A DNA stretch of 39,921 bases from Nocardia sp. (GTDB lineage Bacteria > Actinomycetota > Actinomycetes > Mycobacteriales > Mycobacteriaceae): NCBI RefSeq assembly GCF_025465275.1, contig NZ_JAODNK010000129.1:1-39921 (forward strand), read 5' to 3'. The stretch's first letter is position 1; each line of letters opens with the position of its first letter. Under the pieces are notes generated by a model that ran no database searches, was not told where the DNA came from, and saw only the letters and a program-made list of their open reading frames with translations. The translations under genes and the position numbers were made by a program. Positions 22,961 to 30,431 of the stretch are shown piece by piece.

Positions 22961-24493
22961 GTGGTCTCGAGACGAGGCTTTCTCACCGGATTCGCCGTGG
23001 CATCGGTGGCTCTCACCGCTGGTTGCACCCGGTCCGGGTCCTCGAGCCCCGCGGTCGCCGGTTCGCGACCGTTGCCGATCCCGCCGCCGGCCCCGTCCAC
23101 GGTGGGCTCCGACGGTATTCGCCGCTTCAGCCTGCGGGCGCAGGCGGGCAATACCGAGATCCTCGCCGGAAAGTCCACGCCCACCTGGGGATTCAACGGC
23201 TCCATCCTCGGCCCGACGCTGCGCGCGAAGCGCGGTGAGACGGTGGCCTTCACCGTGCACAATGCGCTGCCGGAGGCGACGACCGTGCACTGGCACGGCA
23301 TGCACGTCCCCGCCAGCTGCGACGGCGGCCCGCATCAGACCATCCAGCCCGGCGGCACCTGGCAGCCCAGCTGGACCGTGGATCAGCCGGCCGCGACGCT
23401 CTGGTACCACCCGCATCCGCATGGAGCCACCGAGAAGCACGTCTATCGCGGACTCGCGGGCATATTCCTCATAGACGACGAGTCGTCGGCTCTGGATCTG
23501 CCCAAAGAATATGGCGTGGACGATATTCCGCTCATCATCCAGGACCGCCGCCTCACTCCCGAAGGCGCACTGGACGAATCCGATCCGTCCGATATCGGCC
23601 TGCTCGGCAAGACCATCCTCACCAATGGCATTGCCGGAGCGCATCTTCCCGTCCGCACCGAGCGGGTGCGCCTGCGCATTCTCAATGGTTCCTCCGGCCG
23701 CATCTACCGCCTGGCGTTCTCCGACAACCGCGAATTCCAAATTGTCGCCAGCGACGGCGGCCTGCTCACCGCGCCGGTTCCCTTGCACGCCATCCAGATC
23801 AGCCCCGGTGAGCGTGTCGAAATCGTCGTGAGCCTGCGCGGGGGAGAACCCGTCACCCTGCGTTCCCTGCCGATCGAACAGCGCGCCGGCATCAGCAAGG
23901 CCACCGCCTTCGGCTTCGACGACACCTTCGACATCCTGAGTCTGGAGCCGGATCAGAAGCTGAAACCCGCTGCACCCCTACCCGCTTCGCTGGTCGCCCT
24001 CCCCGCCCTGGTCGCCCCCGGCACTCCCGCGACCCGCACCTTCGACCTGCGCTGGCACATGATCAACAACCAGCGCATGGATATGAACCGCATCGACATG
24101 ACCATCCCCGTGGACACCACCGAGGTCTGGTCGGTCCGCAATAGTGACAACTGGCCGCACAACTTCCACGTCCACGACGTCCAATTCCAGGTCATCTCCA
24201 TCGACGGCCAGGCCCCGCCCCCGGAACTCGCCGGCTGGAAGGACACCGTCTACACCACCCCCGGCCCCACCTACCTGCTCGCCATGCGCTTCGCCGGCCA
24301 CAGCGACCCGACTTATCCGTACATGTATCACTGCCACCTGCTGTTGCACGAAGACCAGGGCATGATGGGCCAATTCCTCGTCCTGGCCCCGGGCCAGCAG
24401 CCCGCACCGATGCAGATGGATATGCCGGGCATGGGTGAGACGAACATGCCGGGCATGGAGATGCCCGGCATGGATGGTCACGGCGCGCACTGA
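22961..24493 (+). CDS. Tat-exported multicopper oxidase lipoprotein with Met-rich tail
   Basis: A 510-residue three-cupredoxin-domain oxidase. The N-terminus has a twin-arginine signal (SRRGFLTGF) and lipobox LTAGC (Cys22), so it is exported folded and anchored outside. All copper motifs are visible: HWHGMH (110-115), HPHPH (150-154), HNFHVH, and YHCHLLLHEDQGMM, holding the Cys-His electron path and the T1 Met. The last ~30 residues (MQMDMPGM, NMPGM, EMPGM, then GHGAH) are Met/His-rich, like copper-binding loops of CueO and CopA. This suggests Cu(I) oxidation and copper tolerance; phenol or metal substrates cannot be excluded. Start is the GTG at 22961 with GAAGGAG upstream. Confidence 0.93.
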   Translation: MVSRRGFLTGFAVASVALTAGCTRSGSSSPAVAGSRPLPIPPPAPSTVGSDGIRRFSLRAQAGNTEILAGKSTPTWGFNGSILGPTLRAKRGETVAFTVHNALPEATTVHWHGMHVPASCDGGPHQTIQPGGTWQPSWTVDQPAATLWYHPHPHGATEKHVYRGLAGIFLIDDESSALDLPKEYGVDDIPLIIQDRRLTPEGALDESDPSDIGLLGKTILTNGIAGAHLPVRTERVRLRILNGSSGRIYRLAFSDNREFQIVASDGGLLTAPVPLHAIQISPGERVEIVVSLRGGEPVTLRSLPIEQRAGISKATAFGFDDTFDILSLEPDQKLKPAAPLPASLVALPALVAPGTPATRTFDLRWHMINNQRMDMNRIDMTIPVDTTEVWSVRNSDNWPHNFHVHDVQFQVISIDGQAPPPELAGWKDTVYTTPGPTYLLAMRFAGHSDPTYPYMYHCHLLLHEDQGMMGQFLVLAPGQQPAPMQMDMPGMGETNMPGMEMPGMDGHGAH

Positions 24494-24499
24494 CCTTCC

Positions 24500-24531
24500 G
24501 TCATCCCGGCACGTATTTGGCCGGGATCCAC
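24500..24531. repeat. REP-like element, half copy
   Basis: GTCATCCCGGCACGTATTTGG followed by CCGGGATCCAC matches one arm of the palindromic element at 8589-8668. It begins 7 bp after the oxidase stop. TCCCGGC and GCCGGGA inside it form a 7-bp hairpin that may help end transcription. The second arm is decayed (a GTGGATT remnant near 24556). Confidence 0.6.
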
Positions 24532-24566
24532 ACAGGCCGTGCTCCAGCGGTTTCCGTGGATTCGAA

Positions 24567-25736
24567 TCAGGCGTTCGATGCCAGTACGGCGGTGCCGGCC
24601 AGGGATGCGGTAATCGCCTCGGCCGCGTACGCCCGCATCTGGGCCTCGTAGGAGGCCACAGCGGCAATCAGATCGCCCTGCGCCGCGGCCAGCGCATCGG
24701 TGAGTGTCGCGGCGTCCCGCAGCGCGGTGTTCGCCCCGAGCCCGGCCGCCGGACTCATCACATGAATGGCATCGCCGAGCAGTGTCACGCGACCGGCCGG
24801 CCGGAGTTCCGGCGCGGCCGCGGTGCGAACGGTCATGGCGGCCACGGTGTTTCGGTCGGTGTTGGCGAAGATTTCGCGCAGCGCGGGATGCCAGTCGCGG
24901 GTCGCCTGTTCGATGACGGCGAGCGCATCCTGATCCGGATCGCCGTCGGCGTCGAGTCCCAATCGAGTACGCGGCCCGAAAACGGCCCAGTACAGGTAGT
25001 CGGGGACCGGCGTCAGCCCGTTCTCGGGCGTGAAAAGGGATTGCCGGAAGGTCATCGAGTCGAGCACGGCCACAAAGCCGTCGGCGAAGACGACCGAGGT
25101 TCCGGTCAGCAGGTCGACGGGGATGGTGTCGCCCAGCGCACCCGTGAGGATCGTCGTGCCGTAGAGGCAGACCGCACCGGTGTCGGCCGGTTCGGCGTGC
25201 GGCAGCCGCTGGCGGCGGATGACCGAATTGACCCCGTCCGCGGCGACCACCACATCCGCGACCGTGGTGCTGCCGTCCTCGAAGTGCACGGTCACGCCGT
25301 CATCGGTCTCGGTGACATGGCTCAGGGCCTTGCCGAAGTGCACACGGTCGGCAATCCCGTGCAGCAGTACCTCACGCAGCGTCAGCCGATTCGCGCTCAG
25401 ATCACCCGGCGCCTCCTCGGCCTGCGCGTCCTCCAATTCCGAAGGCCGCCAGGTCTCGACCGCGCGCCCAGCGATCTCGTTCATCTCCTGGTCGATGAAC
25501 TGCCCGCCGGTCGTCGCGACCGCGCAGGTTGCCCGGAACAATTCGTACTGATCCGCGGGCAGGCACTGTTCGAGACTGCGTTGTCCGGTCTCGTCGATCC
25601 GAATGCGATAGCCCTGCGTCCGGCTACTCGGGCTCGGATCCTTCTCGTAGATATCGAACGCGATCCCGTGCTTACGCAGCCCCTGACCCACGCAGAGTCC
25701 ACCCAGCCCCGCACCGATGATGGCAATTCGCAACAT
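24567..25736 (-). CDS. FAD-dependent monooxygenase (PHBH-like group A)
   Basis: A 389-residue flavoprotein of the p-hydroxybenzoate hydroxylase/UbiH type. It has the N-terminal ADP-binding GAGLGGL motif (about 8-14), the DG motif in DVVVAADGVNSVIR that contacts FAD and NADPH, and the GD motif VTLLGDAIHVMSPAAGLGANTALRDA that binds the ribityl chain. It should hydroxylate or epoxidise an aromatic or polyketide-like compound with NAD(P)H and O2; such enzymes are also known to inactivate tetracycline or rifampicin. No pathway neighbours point to a substrate. Start is the ATG at 25736 with GAGG eight bases upstream. Confidence 0.9.
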   Translation of the reverse strand: MLRIAIIGAGLGGLCVGQGLRKHGIAFDIYEKDPSPSSRTQGYRIRIDETGQRSLEQCLPADQYELFRATCAVATTGGQFIDQEMNEIAGRAVETWRPSELEDAQAEEAPGDLSANRLTLREVLLHGIADRVHFGKALSHVTETDDGVTVHFEDGSTTVADVVVAADGVNSVIRRQRLPHAEPADTGAVCLYGTTILTGALGDTIPVDLLTGTSVVFADGFVAVLDSMTFRQSLFTPENGLTPVPDYLYWAVFGPRTRLGLDADGDPDQDALAVIEQATRDWHPALREIFANTDRNTVAAMTVRTAAAPELRPAGRVTLLGDAIHVMSPAAGLGANTALRDAATLTDALAAAQGDLIAAVASYEAQMRAYAAEAITASLAGTAVLASNA

Positions 25737-25782
25737 AACCAAGGCCTCAATCTCCCAATAGGGCTCTACAGCTACACGAACC

Positions 25783-25826
25783 GTGCAACCTCACCCTCCC
25801 GAACCCCGCTTGCACCCGCCTTGCAC
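25783..25826. repeat. Repeated TTGCAC motif upstream of the monooxygenase
   Basis: GTGCAA (25783-25788) faces two direct copies of CTTGCAC (25809-25815 and 25820-25826) spaced 11 bp, one helical turn. They lie 47-90 bp upstream of the minus-strand monooxygenase gene. A regulator-binding site is plausible. The rest of the 271-bp region before 26008 shows only a short GCCCGAT/CGGGGC dyad near 25965. Confidence 0.35.
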
Positions 25827-26007
25827 GCCGCTGGCGTATGCGGCGGATGATTTGATGGGCTGTGTGGCACGGCCCGGCGGAGCCCGCTCGGCGTGAGTTG
25901 TAATCCCCGCGTCAGCAGGCGTATGAGGGAAGTCATATGGTGGGGAGCTGAGATTGCCCTGCCCGATCGGGGCGGTGGACCGGCCCAGCGGAATACAGGA
26001 GTCGTTC

Positions 26008-26751
26008 GTGACGAGCATGTGGGGCGCGCCGTTGAGTGCGCGTTGGCGCGGGTCGCGTCGCCAGGATCCGGAGCAGGCGCGTTTCCTGACCGTGGCCTCG
26101 GCCAAGTGGGTGCTCGCCAATCGGGCCTACACGCCCTGGTACATCGTGCGGTACTACCGGCTGTGGAAGTTCAAGATGGCCAACCCGCACATCGTGCTGC
26201 GCGGCATGGTCTTCCTGGGCCGCAATGTCGAGGTGCACTGCACTCCGGACCTGGCCCGCCTGGAGATCGGCCGCTGGGTCCACATCGGTGACGGCAATGC
26301 CATTCGCTGCCACGAGGGTTCGCTGCGCATCGGCGACAAGGTGGTCTTCGGCAAGGACAATGTCGTCAACACCTACCTCGATATCGAAATCGGCGAATCC
26401 ACCCTGGTCGCCGACTGGTGCTACATCTGCGATTTCGACCACGTCACCGACGACATCAACCTGCCCATCAAAGACCAGGGCATCGTGAAGTCCCCCGTCC
26501 GCATCGGCCCCGACACCTGGATCGCCGCCAAGGTCACCGTCCTGCGCAGCACCCGCGTAGGCCGCGGCTGCGTCCTGGGCGCCCACGCTGTAGTAAAGGG
26601 CGAAGTCCCCGACTACGGCATCGCAGTCGGCGCCCCCGCCCGAGTAGTCAAGAACCGCAAGGACGCCTGGGACGCCGCCGCCGAAGCCCGCGCCGCCCAC
26701 ATGGCCGCCCTCGCCGACATCGAACGCAAAAAGAACGGCGTCACCGCATAG
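26008..26751 (+). CDS. Left-handed beta-helix (hexapeptide) acyltransferase (Rv3034c-like)
   Basis: A 247-residue protein very close to Rv3034c as recalled (SMWGAPLSARWRGSR, KWVLANRAYTPWYIVRYYRLWKFK, ADWCYICDFDHVTDDINLPIKDQGI). Hexapeptide repeats such as LEIGRWVHIGD, LRIGDKVVFGKDN and VRIGPDTWIAAKVTVLRSTRVGRGCVLGAHAVV build the left-handed beta helix of WbbJ/LacA-type acetyltransferases, with the active-site His in the CDFDH region. It probably O-acetylates or succinylates a cell-envelope glycan using acyl-CoA, in line with the nearby glycan genes. Start is the GTG at 26008 with AGGAG six bases upstream. Confidence 0.88.
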   Translation: MTSMWGAPLSARWRGSRRQDPEQARFLTVASAKWVLANRAYTPWYIVRYYRLWKFKMANPHIVLRGMVFLGRNVEVHCTPDLARLEIGRWVHIGDGNAIRCHEGSLRIGDKVVFGKDNVVNTYLDIEIGESTLVADWCYICDFDHVTDDINLPIKDQGIVKSPVRIGPDTWIAAKVTVLRSTRVGRGCVLGAHAVVKGEVPDYGIAVGAPARVVKNRKDAWDAAAEARAAHMAALADIERKKNGVTA

Positions 26752-26782
26752 CGCTGTATCCCTGAGCGCAGCGCCGATGACG

Positions 26783-26810
26783 AATGGCCGGGCTCGGATG
26801 CCCGGCCATT
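26783..26810 (+). terminator. Terminator hairpin after the acyltransferase gene
   Basis: AATGGCCGGGC (26783-26793) pairs perfectly with GCCCGGCCATT (26800-26810) around loop TCGGAT. It lies 32 bp after the stop and just before the promoter of the DUF1697 gene. No T run follows. Confidence 0.7.
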
Positions 26811-26825
26811 GTCGTATCCGCCCGG

Positions 26826-26831
26826 TACGGT
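26826..26831 (+). promoter_or_regulatory. -10 element of DUF1697 gene (leaderless)
   Basis: TACGGT ends 7 nt before the ATG at 26839, with no Shine-Dalgarno. Confidence 0.45.
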
Positions 26832-26838
26832 CGGCGGC

Positions 26839-27372
26839 ATGAGTCGCTATGCCGCCTTCCTGCGCGGGATCATGCCCGCCAACCCGAATATGAAGAACGA
26901 CAAGTTGCGCGGCGTATTCGAGGGGCTGGGGTTCGGGGAGGTGAGTACGTTGCTGTCCAGCGGGAATCTGGTGTTTTCCAGCGATGAGACCGATATGGCT
27001 ACGCTGGAGGATCGGATTCAGCAGGCGTTGCAGGCGGAGCTCGGTATCGGTGGCGGGACTTTGATTCGCAGTCGTGAGCAGTTGCAGGCGCTGGTCGATA
27101 CCGACCCGTTCACGGGGCTGACCCATTGCCGGGAAACGTATCTGACGGTGACGTTCGTCAAGGACCCCGAGGCGGGCCCGCCCGGTGCGAATACGGAGGA
27201 GACGGTGCGCGTGCTCGGTTATGACAAGCCCTCGGCGGCCATCCTGTCGGTCATCGACAATACCAATCCGAATACCACGAATTTCATGCAGTGGCTGGAG
27301 AAGAAGTACGGGAAGGACATCACCACCCGCACTTTCCTGACCGTGCAGAAGACCTTGAAGAAGCTCGGGTAG
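26839..27372 (+). CDS. DUF1697 family protein
   Basis: A 177-residue protein of the DUF1697 family, recognised from its N-terminus MSRYAAFLRGIMPAN, the segment LRGVFEGLGFGEVSTLLSSGNLVFSS, and the C-terminal NFMQWLEKKYGKDITTRTFLTVQKTL. The fold is ferredoxin-like; no biochemical role is established. The usual family start is (R)YxAFLRGINVGG; here INVGG reads IMPAN. Codon use shows more TTG/GGG/CGG than the adjacent acyltransferase. It appears monocistronic, between a terminator and the cupin promoter. Confidence 0.85.
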   Translation: MSRYAAFLRGIMPANPNMKNDKLRGVFEGLGFGEVSTLLSSGNLVFSSDETDMATLEDRIQQALQAELGIGGGTLIRSREQLQALVDTDPFTGLTHCRETYLTVTFVKDPEAGPPGANTEETVRVLGYDKPSAAILSVIDNTNPNTTNFMQWLEKKYGKDITTRTFLTVQKTLKKLG

Positions 27373-27386
27373 CACCGGGCCCGGAT

Positions 27387-27392
27387 TACGCT
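27387..27392 (+). promoter_or_regulatory. -10 element of cupin gene (leaderless)
   Basis: TACGCT ends 6 nt before the GTG at 27399, with no Shine-Dalgarno. It lies 15 bp after the DUF1697 stop. Confidence 0.4.
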
Positions 27393-27398
27393 GTGGCG

Positions 27399-27833
27399 GT
27401 GAATATCGGTCTCCGCAGTGCCTTTGCCGGTCTGGCCGCGCTCGCCCTGATCGGTTCGATCGCGGGCATCGCGCAGGCCACCCCGCCCGACGGCGTCACC
27501 GGGGTGATTCTGACGCGCACCACCGTCGGCGGCACCGATTACATTCTGCGCGAAATCACCATCGCCCCAGGCGGTTCCACCGGCTGGCACTACCATGACG
27601 GCACCCTGTACGCGGTGCTGCGGCAGGGGCAGATGAGCCACTTCGACGCGACCTGCGAATCGGATATGACCGGCGGCCCGGGAACCACCTTCGTCGAGCG
27701 GGCAGGCACGGGCAATATCCACATCGAACGCAACCTGGGCGCCGAGCCGCAGATTCTCGATGTGCTCTATGTGCTGCCCACCGGTAGCCCGCTCTCCGAA
27801 GACGCACCGAACCCGGGCTGTCCGTTCAACTGA
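27399..27833 (+). CDS. Secreted cupin-domain protein
   Basis: A 144-residue exported protein. The signal peptide (MNIGLRSAFAGLAALALIGSIAGIAQA) ends at an AQA cleavage site. The mature part is one cupin barrel: ITIAPGGSTGWHYHDGTLYAVLRQGQMSHFD is cupin motif 1 with HxH metal ligands, and GTGNIHIERN supplies the motif 2 His. The later Cys pair (CESDM, GCPFN) may form a disulfide. It may bind a metal or small molecule outside the cell; no reaction is inferable. Transcribed alone from a leaderless promoter. The 120 bp that follow hold nothing convincing. Confidence 0.8.
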   Translation: MNIGLRSAFAGLAALALIGSIAGIAQATPPDGVTGVILTRTTVGGTDYILREITIAPGGSTGWHYHDGTLYAVLRQGQMSHFDATCESDMTGGPGTTFVERAGTGNIHIERNLGAEPQILDVLYVLPTGSPLSEDAPNPGCPFN

Positions 27834-27953
27834 CGGTGCCGCCTCGCCCGGCCGCCGCTGGATCCTCGGTGGTTGATGGTTCAGGACTCGGCGGACAGCA
27901 CCTCCACGGTGCAGGTCGGCGAAACACGTCCGGCGGACATGGTCGGTGCCTGC

Positions 27954-28937
27954 TCAGTCGCGGACAATGAGGTCTGCGGTGAAAACCTCTGAGGGCGGTC
28001 GGATTCCGGTGCGGATCTGGGTGATGAGCAGGCGGGTGGCGGCGACGGCCTGGTCTTCGCGTTTGGTGTTCACGGCGGTGAGCGGGGGGTGGCTCAGCCG
28101 GGCGATCATGCCGTCGGCGGTTATCAATGCGATGTTGCGGCCTGTTGCGGTGAGTACTGTCGAGACGCCGCGGGCGATCGAATCGAGTGGGGCATAGACA
28201 CAGTCGGTGTCGGGGAAGCGTTGCAGGAGATCGGTGGCGGCCTGGTGTCCGGCTGCGACGCGCGCGTCACCTGCGTCGGCGATTCCGACTCGTGGCGGAA
28301 TGCCCTGGCGTGCACACCAATCCAGGAATGCGCGGTGCGTCCCGGCGGCGGTCTGGCGCCGGCTGGAGTCGACGATGAGCGCGGGGCGGGTGTATCCGCG
28401 TGCCAGGAAATGACTCATTGCGCACTCCACGGCGCTGCCACGATCCAGTGAAACCGTTGCCACGTCCTGTCTTTCGGTATCCCCACTGATCAGCACCACG
28501 GGTAGCCCGCGGTCGATGAGCGCGGTGACCAGTCCGTCGTCGGGATCGGGATCGACGAGCAGGACGCCGTCCACGGTGAGGTTCTGCACCCAATTCTGTT
28601 GATCCGAAGGCGGAACGAGGGTTAGGGCATACCCCTGTACAAGGCTTTCGGCGGCCGCGGCGACGGCGGTGCGCATGTACCAGTCGAGCCGGCTGTCGCG
28701 ATCGGCGCTCTCATCGGACATGAGCGAGGCGACAATGGCGAGGGTATTGCCCGCGCCGGTGCGCAGCGCGCGGGCCCGGGGATCGGCCTGATAGCCGAGG
28801 TCGGCGGCGATCTGCTGAATGCGTTCCCGGGTGCGGCTGTCGATGCGGCCCTTGCCGTTCAGGGCATGCGAGACGGTGGCGACCGATACTCCGGCGGCTC
28901 CCGCGACATCGCGAATGGTGGGTCGGGAACCGGCCAC
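27954..28937 (-). CDS. LacI-family repressor of the divergent catabolic operon
   Basis: A 327-residue LacI/GalR regulator. The helix-turn-helix and hinge (about 6-60) read TIRDVAGAAGVSVATVSHALNGKGRIDSRTRERIQQIAADLGYQADPRARALRTG. The rest is a periplasmic-binding-protein-like effector domain (two lobes, with phrases such as DGVLLVDPDPDD, PVVLISGD and LIVDSSRRQTAAGTHRAF). The effector is unknown and is probably a substrate or intermediate of the divergent operon. The GTG at 28937 has GAGGAG six bases upstream. Two 18-bp operator-like sites lie in the 173-bp divergent region. Confidence 0.93.
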   Translation of the reverse strand: MAGSRPTIRDVAGAAGVSVATVSHALNGKGRIDSRTRERIQQIAADLGYQADPRARALRTGAGNTLAIVASLMSDESADRDSRLDWYMRTAVAAAAESLVQGYALTLVPPSDQQNWVQNLTVDGVLLVDPDPDDGLVTALIDRGLPVVLISGDTERQDVATVSLDRGSAVECAMSHFLARGYTRPALIVDSSRRQTAAGTHRAFLDWCARQGIPPRVGIADAGDARVAAGHQAATDLLQRFPDTDCVYAPLDSIARGVSTVLTATGRNIALITADGMIARLSHPPLTAVNTKREDQAVAATRLLITQIRTGIRPPSEVFTADLIVRD

Positions 28938-28991
28938 CCTGTCTCCTCACCTCAATGCGCTGATCAACTCGCTGCTCGATGCTACACGCTC

Positions 28992-29009
28992 TGCCAAAAC
29001 GTTTTTGCA
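28992..29009. promoter_or_regulatory. LacI-type operator O1
   Basis: TGCCAAAACGTTTTTGCA is an 18-bp near-perfect palindrome (one mismatched pair) with the central CG typical of LacI-family sites. It is 55 bp upstream of the lacI-type gene start. Confidence 0.7.
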
Positions 29010-29071
29010 ACACGGTCGTAAAGCGTGTTCACGCCGGCGAAATCTGCGGCGCGCAAGCTGTTTCGCACGGG

Positions 29072-29089
29072 TGCTGAAACGTTTTGGCA
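29072..29089. promoter_or_regulatory. LacI-type operator O2
   Basis: TGCTGAAACGTTTTGGCA is the inverted counterpart of O1 (its complement reads TGCCAAAACGTTTCAGCA). Its centre is 80 bp from that of O1 and it ends 21 bp before the amidohydrolase start. Two sites allow repression of both divergent promoters, perhaps with a DNA loop. Confidence 0.7.
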
Positions 29090-29110
29090 TCCAGGGATCG
29101 GAGGCAGCAG

Positions 29111-30400
29111 ATGACCCATCGCACGGTGTTCACCGACGCCGTCGTCTTTCCGGTGCACGACGAAAGCCTGGATCCCTACCGCGGCTACTTCGTGGCCGAC
29201 GAGGCGGGCATCCTCATCGAGACCGGCGCGGGCGATTACCAGCCGCGGTCCGAGCACGAGGCCGTCGTCGATCTCGGCGGCGCCCTGGTCTTCCCGGGAT
29301 TTGTCTCCGCACACAGCCACCTGTGGCAGAGCGTCTTCCGCGGCGTCGCCGACGGCTGCTCGACCATGGGCTGGATCGGCAAGCTGCACAAGCGATTCGG
29401 CGCGGCCATGGAATCGGGTGATATGTACGCCTTCACCAGGCATGGCCAGCACGATCTGCTGCGCCACGGAATCACCCTGGTGTGCAACCACACTCACGAG
29501 TTCGGCGGTGGTCCCGCCGAGCAGTGGCAGGCGGCCCTCGACGGGCCGCAGCGGACAGTGTATTCGTTCTCGCCGCCGCTGTGGCTTTCGGCCGACGAAC
29601 GCCTCAGCGAGCTGGACAAATTCATGCATCTCATCGCCGAGGATCGGCACCGTGTGCCCGCGATCTCGGTGAACACCACCGCCCTGCACAGCGTCGCGCA
29701 GATGCGCCGCGAGAGCGAAATCCTGCGCGAGCTCGGTCTCGGCCTGCACGCGCACTATCTCGAAGACCCGGCAGTGGCTGCCGAACAACAGCATTCGTTC
29801 GAGGACCTGGTGACCGCCGATCGCCTCGGCCCCGACACCGTCTTCGCCCACTTCATCCACACCACCCCGCATATTCGTGATACCGCCGCCCGCGCCGGCG
29901 CCGCCATGGTCTGGAATCCGCTCTCCAACGGCCGGCTCGGCTCCGGGATCGCCGATATCCCGGGCTATCGCGCCGCCGGTCTGCGGATCGGCATGGGCGT
30001 CGACGGTCAGGCCAGCGCCGATACCGCGGATCCCTTCCAGAACATGCGCACCGGCCTCTACCTGCTGCGCGCCGCGGCACAGGACCCGGCCGTGCTCGAT
30101 GCCCGCACGGTGCTGCGCATGCACACCCTCGACAGCGCCGCCGTGCTCGGCGTTGATGATCTCGCAGGCAGTCTCGAAGTCGGCAAGGCCGCCGATTTTG
30201 TGGTCTGCGATCCGCCGGCGCCCTACACCCACCTGCCGGCCGCCGAACTGTGGCCGTTCGCGGTGCTCACACTGTCGGCCGCCGACATCACCGATGTGTA
30301 CGTCGGCGGTCAGCGCGTCAGCGGCGGCACCGCCGATCGCGACCGGGTCCTCGAAAAAGACTGCGGTGCACGGGTTTCCCGTCTGTACAGCGCCGTCTGA
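29111..30400 (+). CDS. Amidohydrolase, MTA/SAH/8-oxoguanine deaminase-like
   Basis: A 429-residue metal-dependent deaminase/chlorohydrolase of the TrzN/AtzA/cytosine deaminase branch of the amidohydrolase superfamily. Metal ligands are HSH (68-70), LHAHYLED, AHFIHT and the Asp of GMGVDGQASAD. WNPLSNGRLGSGIADIP matches the family's NPxSNxxLxSG signature. The C-terminal composite beta domain contains GSLEVGKAADFVV. It should hydrolyse an amino or halide group from a purine, pyrimidine, triazine or pterin-like ring. The ATG at 29111 has GGAGG six bases upstream. It is first in a five-gene run under LacI-type control. Confidence 0.9.
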   Translation: MTHRTVFTDAVVFPVHDESLDPYRGYFVADEAGILIETGAGDYQPRSEHEAVVDLGGALVFPGFVSAHSHLWQSVFRGVADGCSTMGWIGKLHKRFGAAMESGDMYAFTRHGQHDLLRHGITLVCNHTHEFGGGPAEQWQAALDGPQRTVYSFSPPLWLSADERLSELDKFMHLIAEDRHRVPAISVNTTALHSVAQMRRESEILRELGLGLHAHYLEDPAVAAEQQHSFEDLVTADRLGPDTVFAHFIHTTPHIRDTAARAGAAMVWNPLSNGRLGSGIADIPGYRAAGLRIGMGVDGQASADTADPFQNMRTGLYLLRAAAQDPAVLDARTVLRMHTLDSAAVLGVDDLAGSLEVGKAADFVVCDPPAPYTHLPAAELWPFAVLTLSAADITDVYVGGQRVSGGTADRDRVLEKDCGARVSRLYSAV

Positions 30401-30431
30401 ACCATTCCCGCCAGGAAGAAGGAGAACAACC

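Noticed and set aside
22759..23301. N-terminal extension of the histidine kinase frame to 23301
   Set aside because: It overlaps the 5' part of the multicopper oxidase on the other strand and lacks membrane or domain features.
27870..27943. Minus-strand 19-codon ORF (MSAGRVSPTCTVEVLSAES) after the LacI gene
   Set aside because: Too short to support, with no ribosome site and no recognised family.
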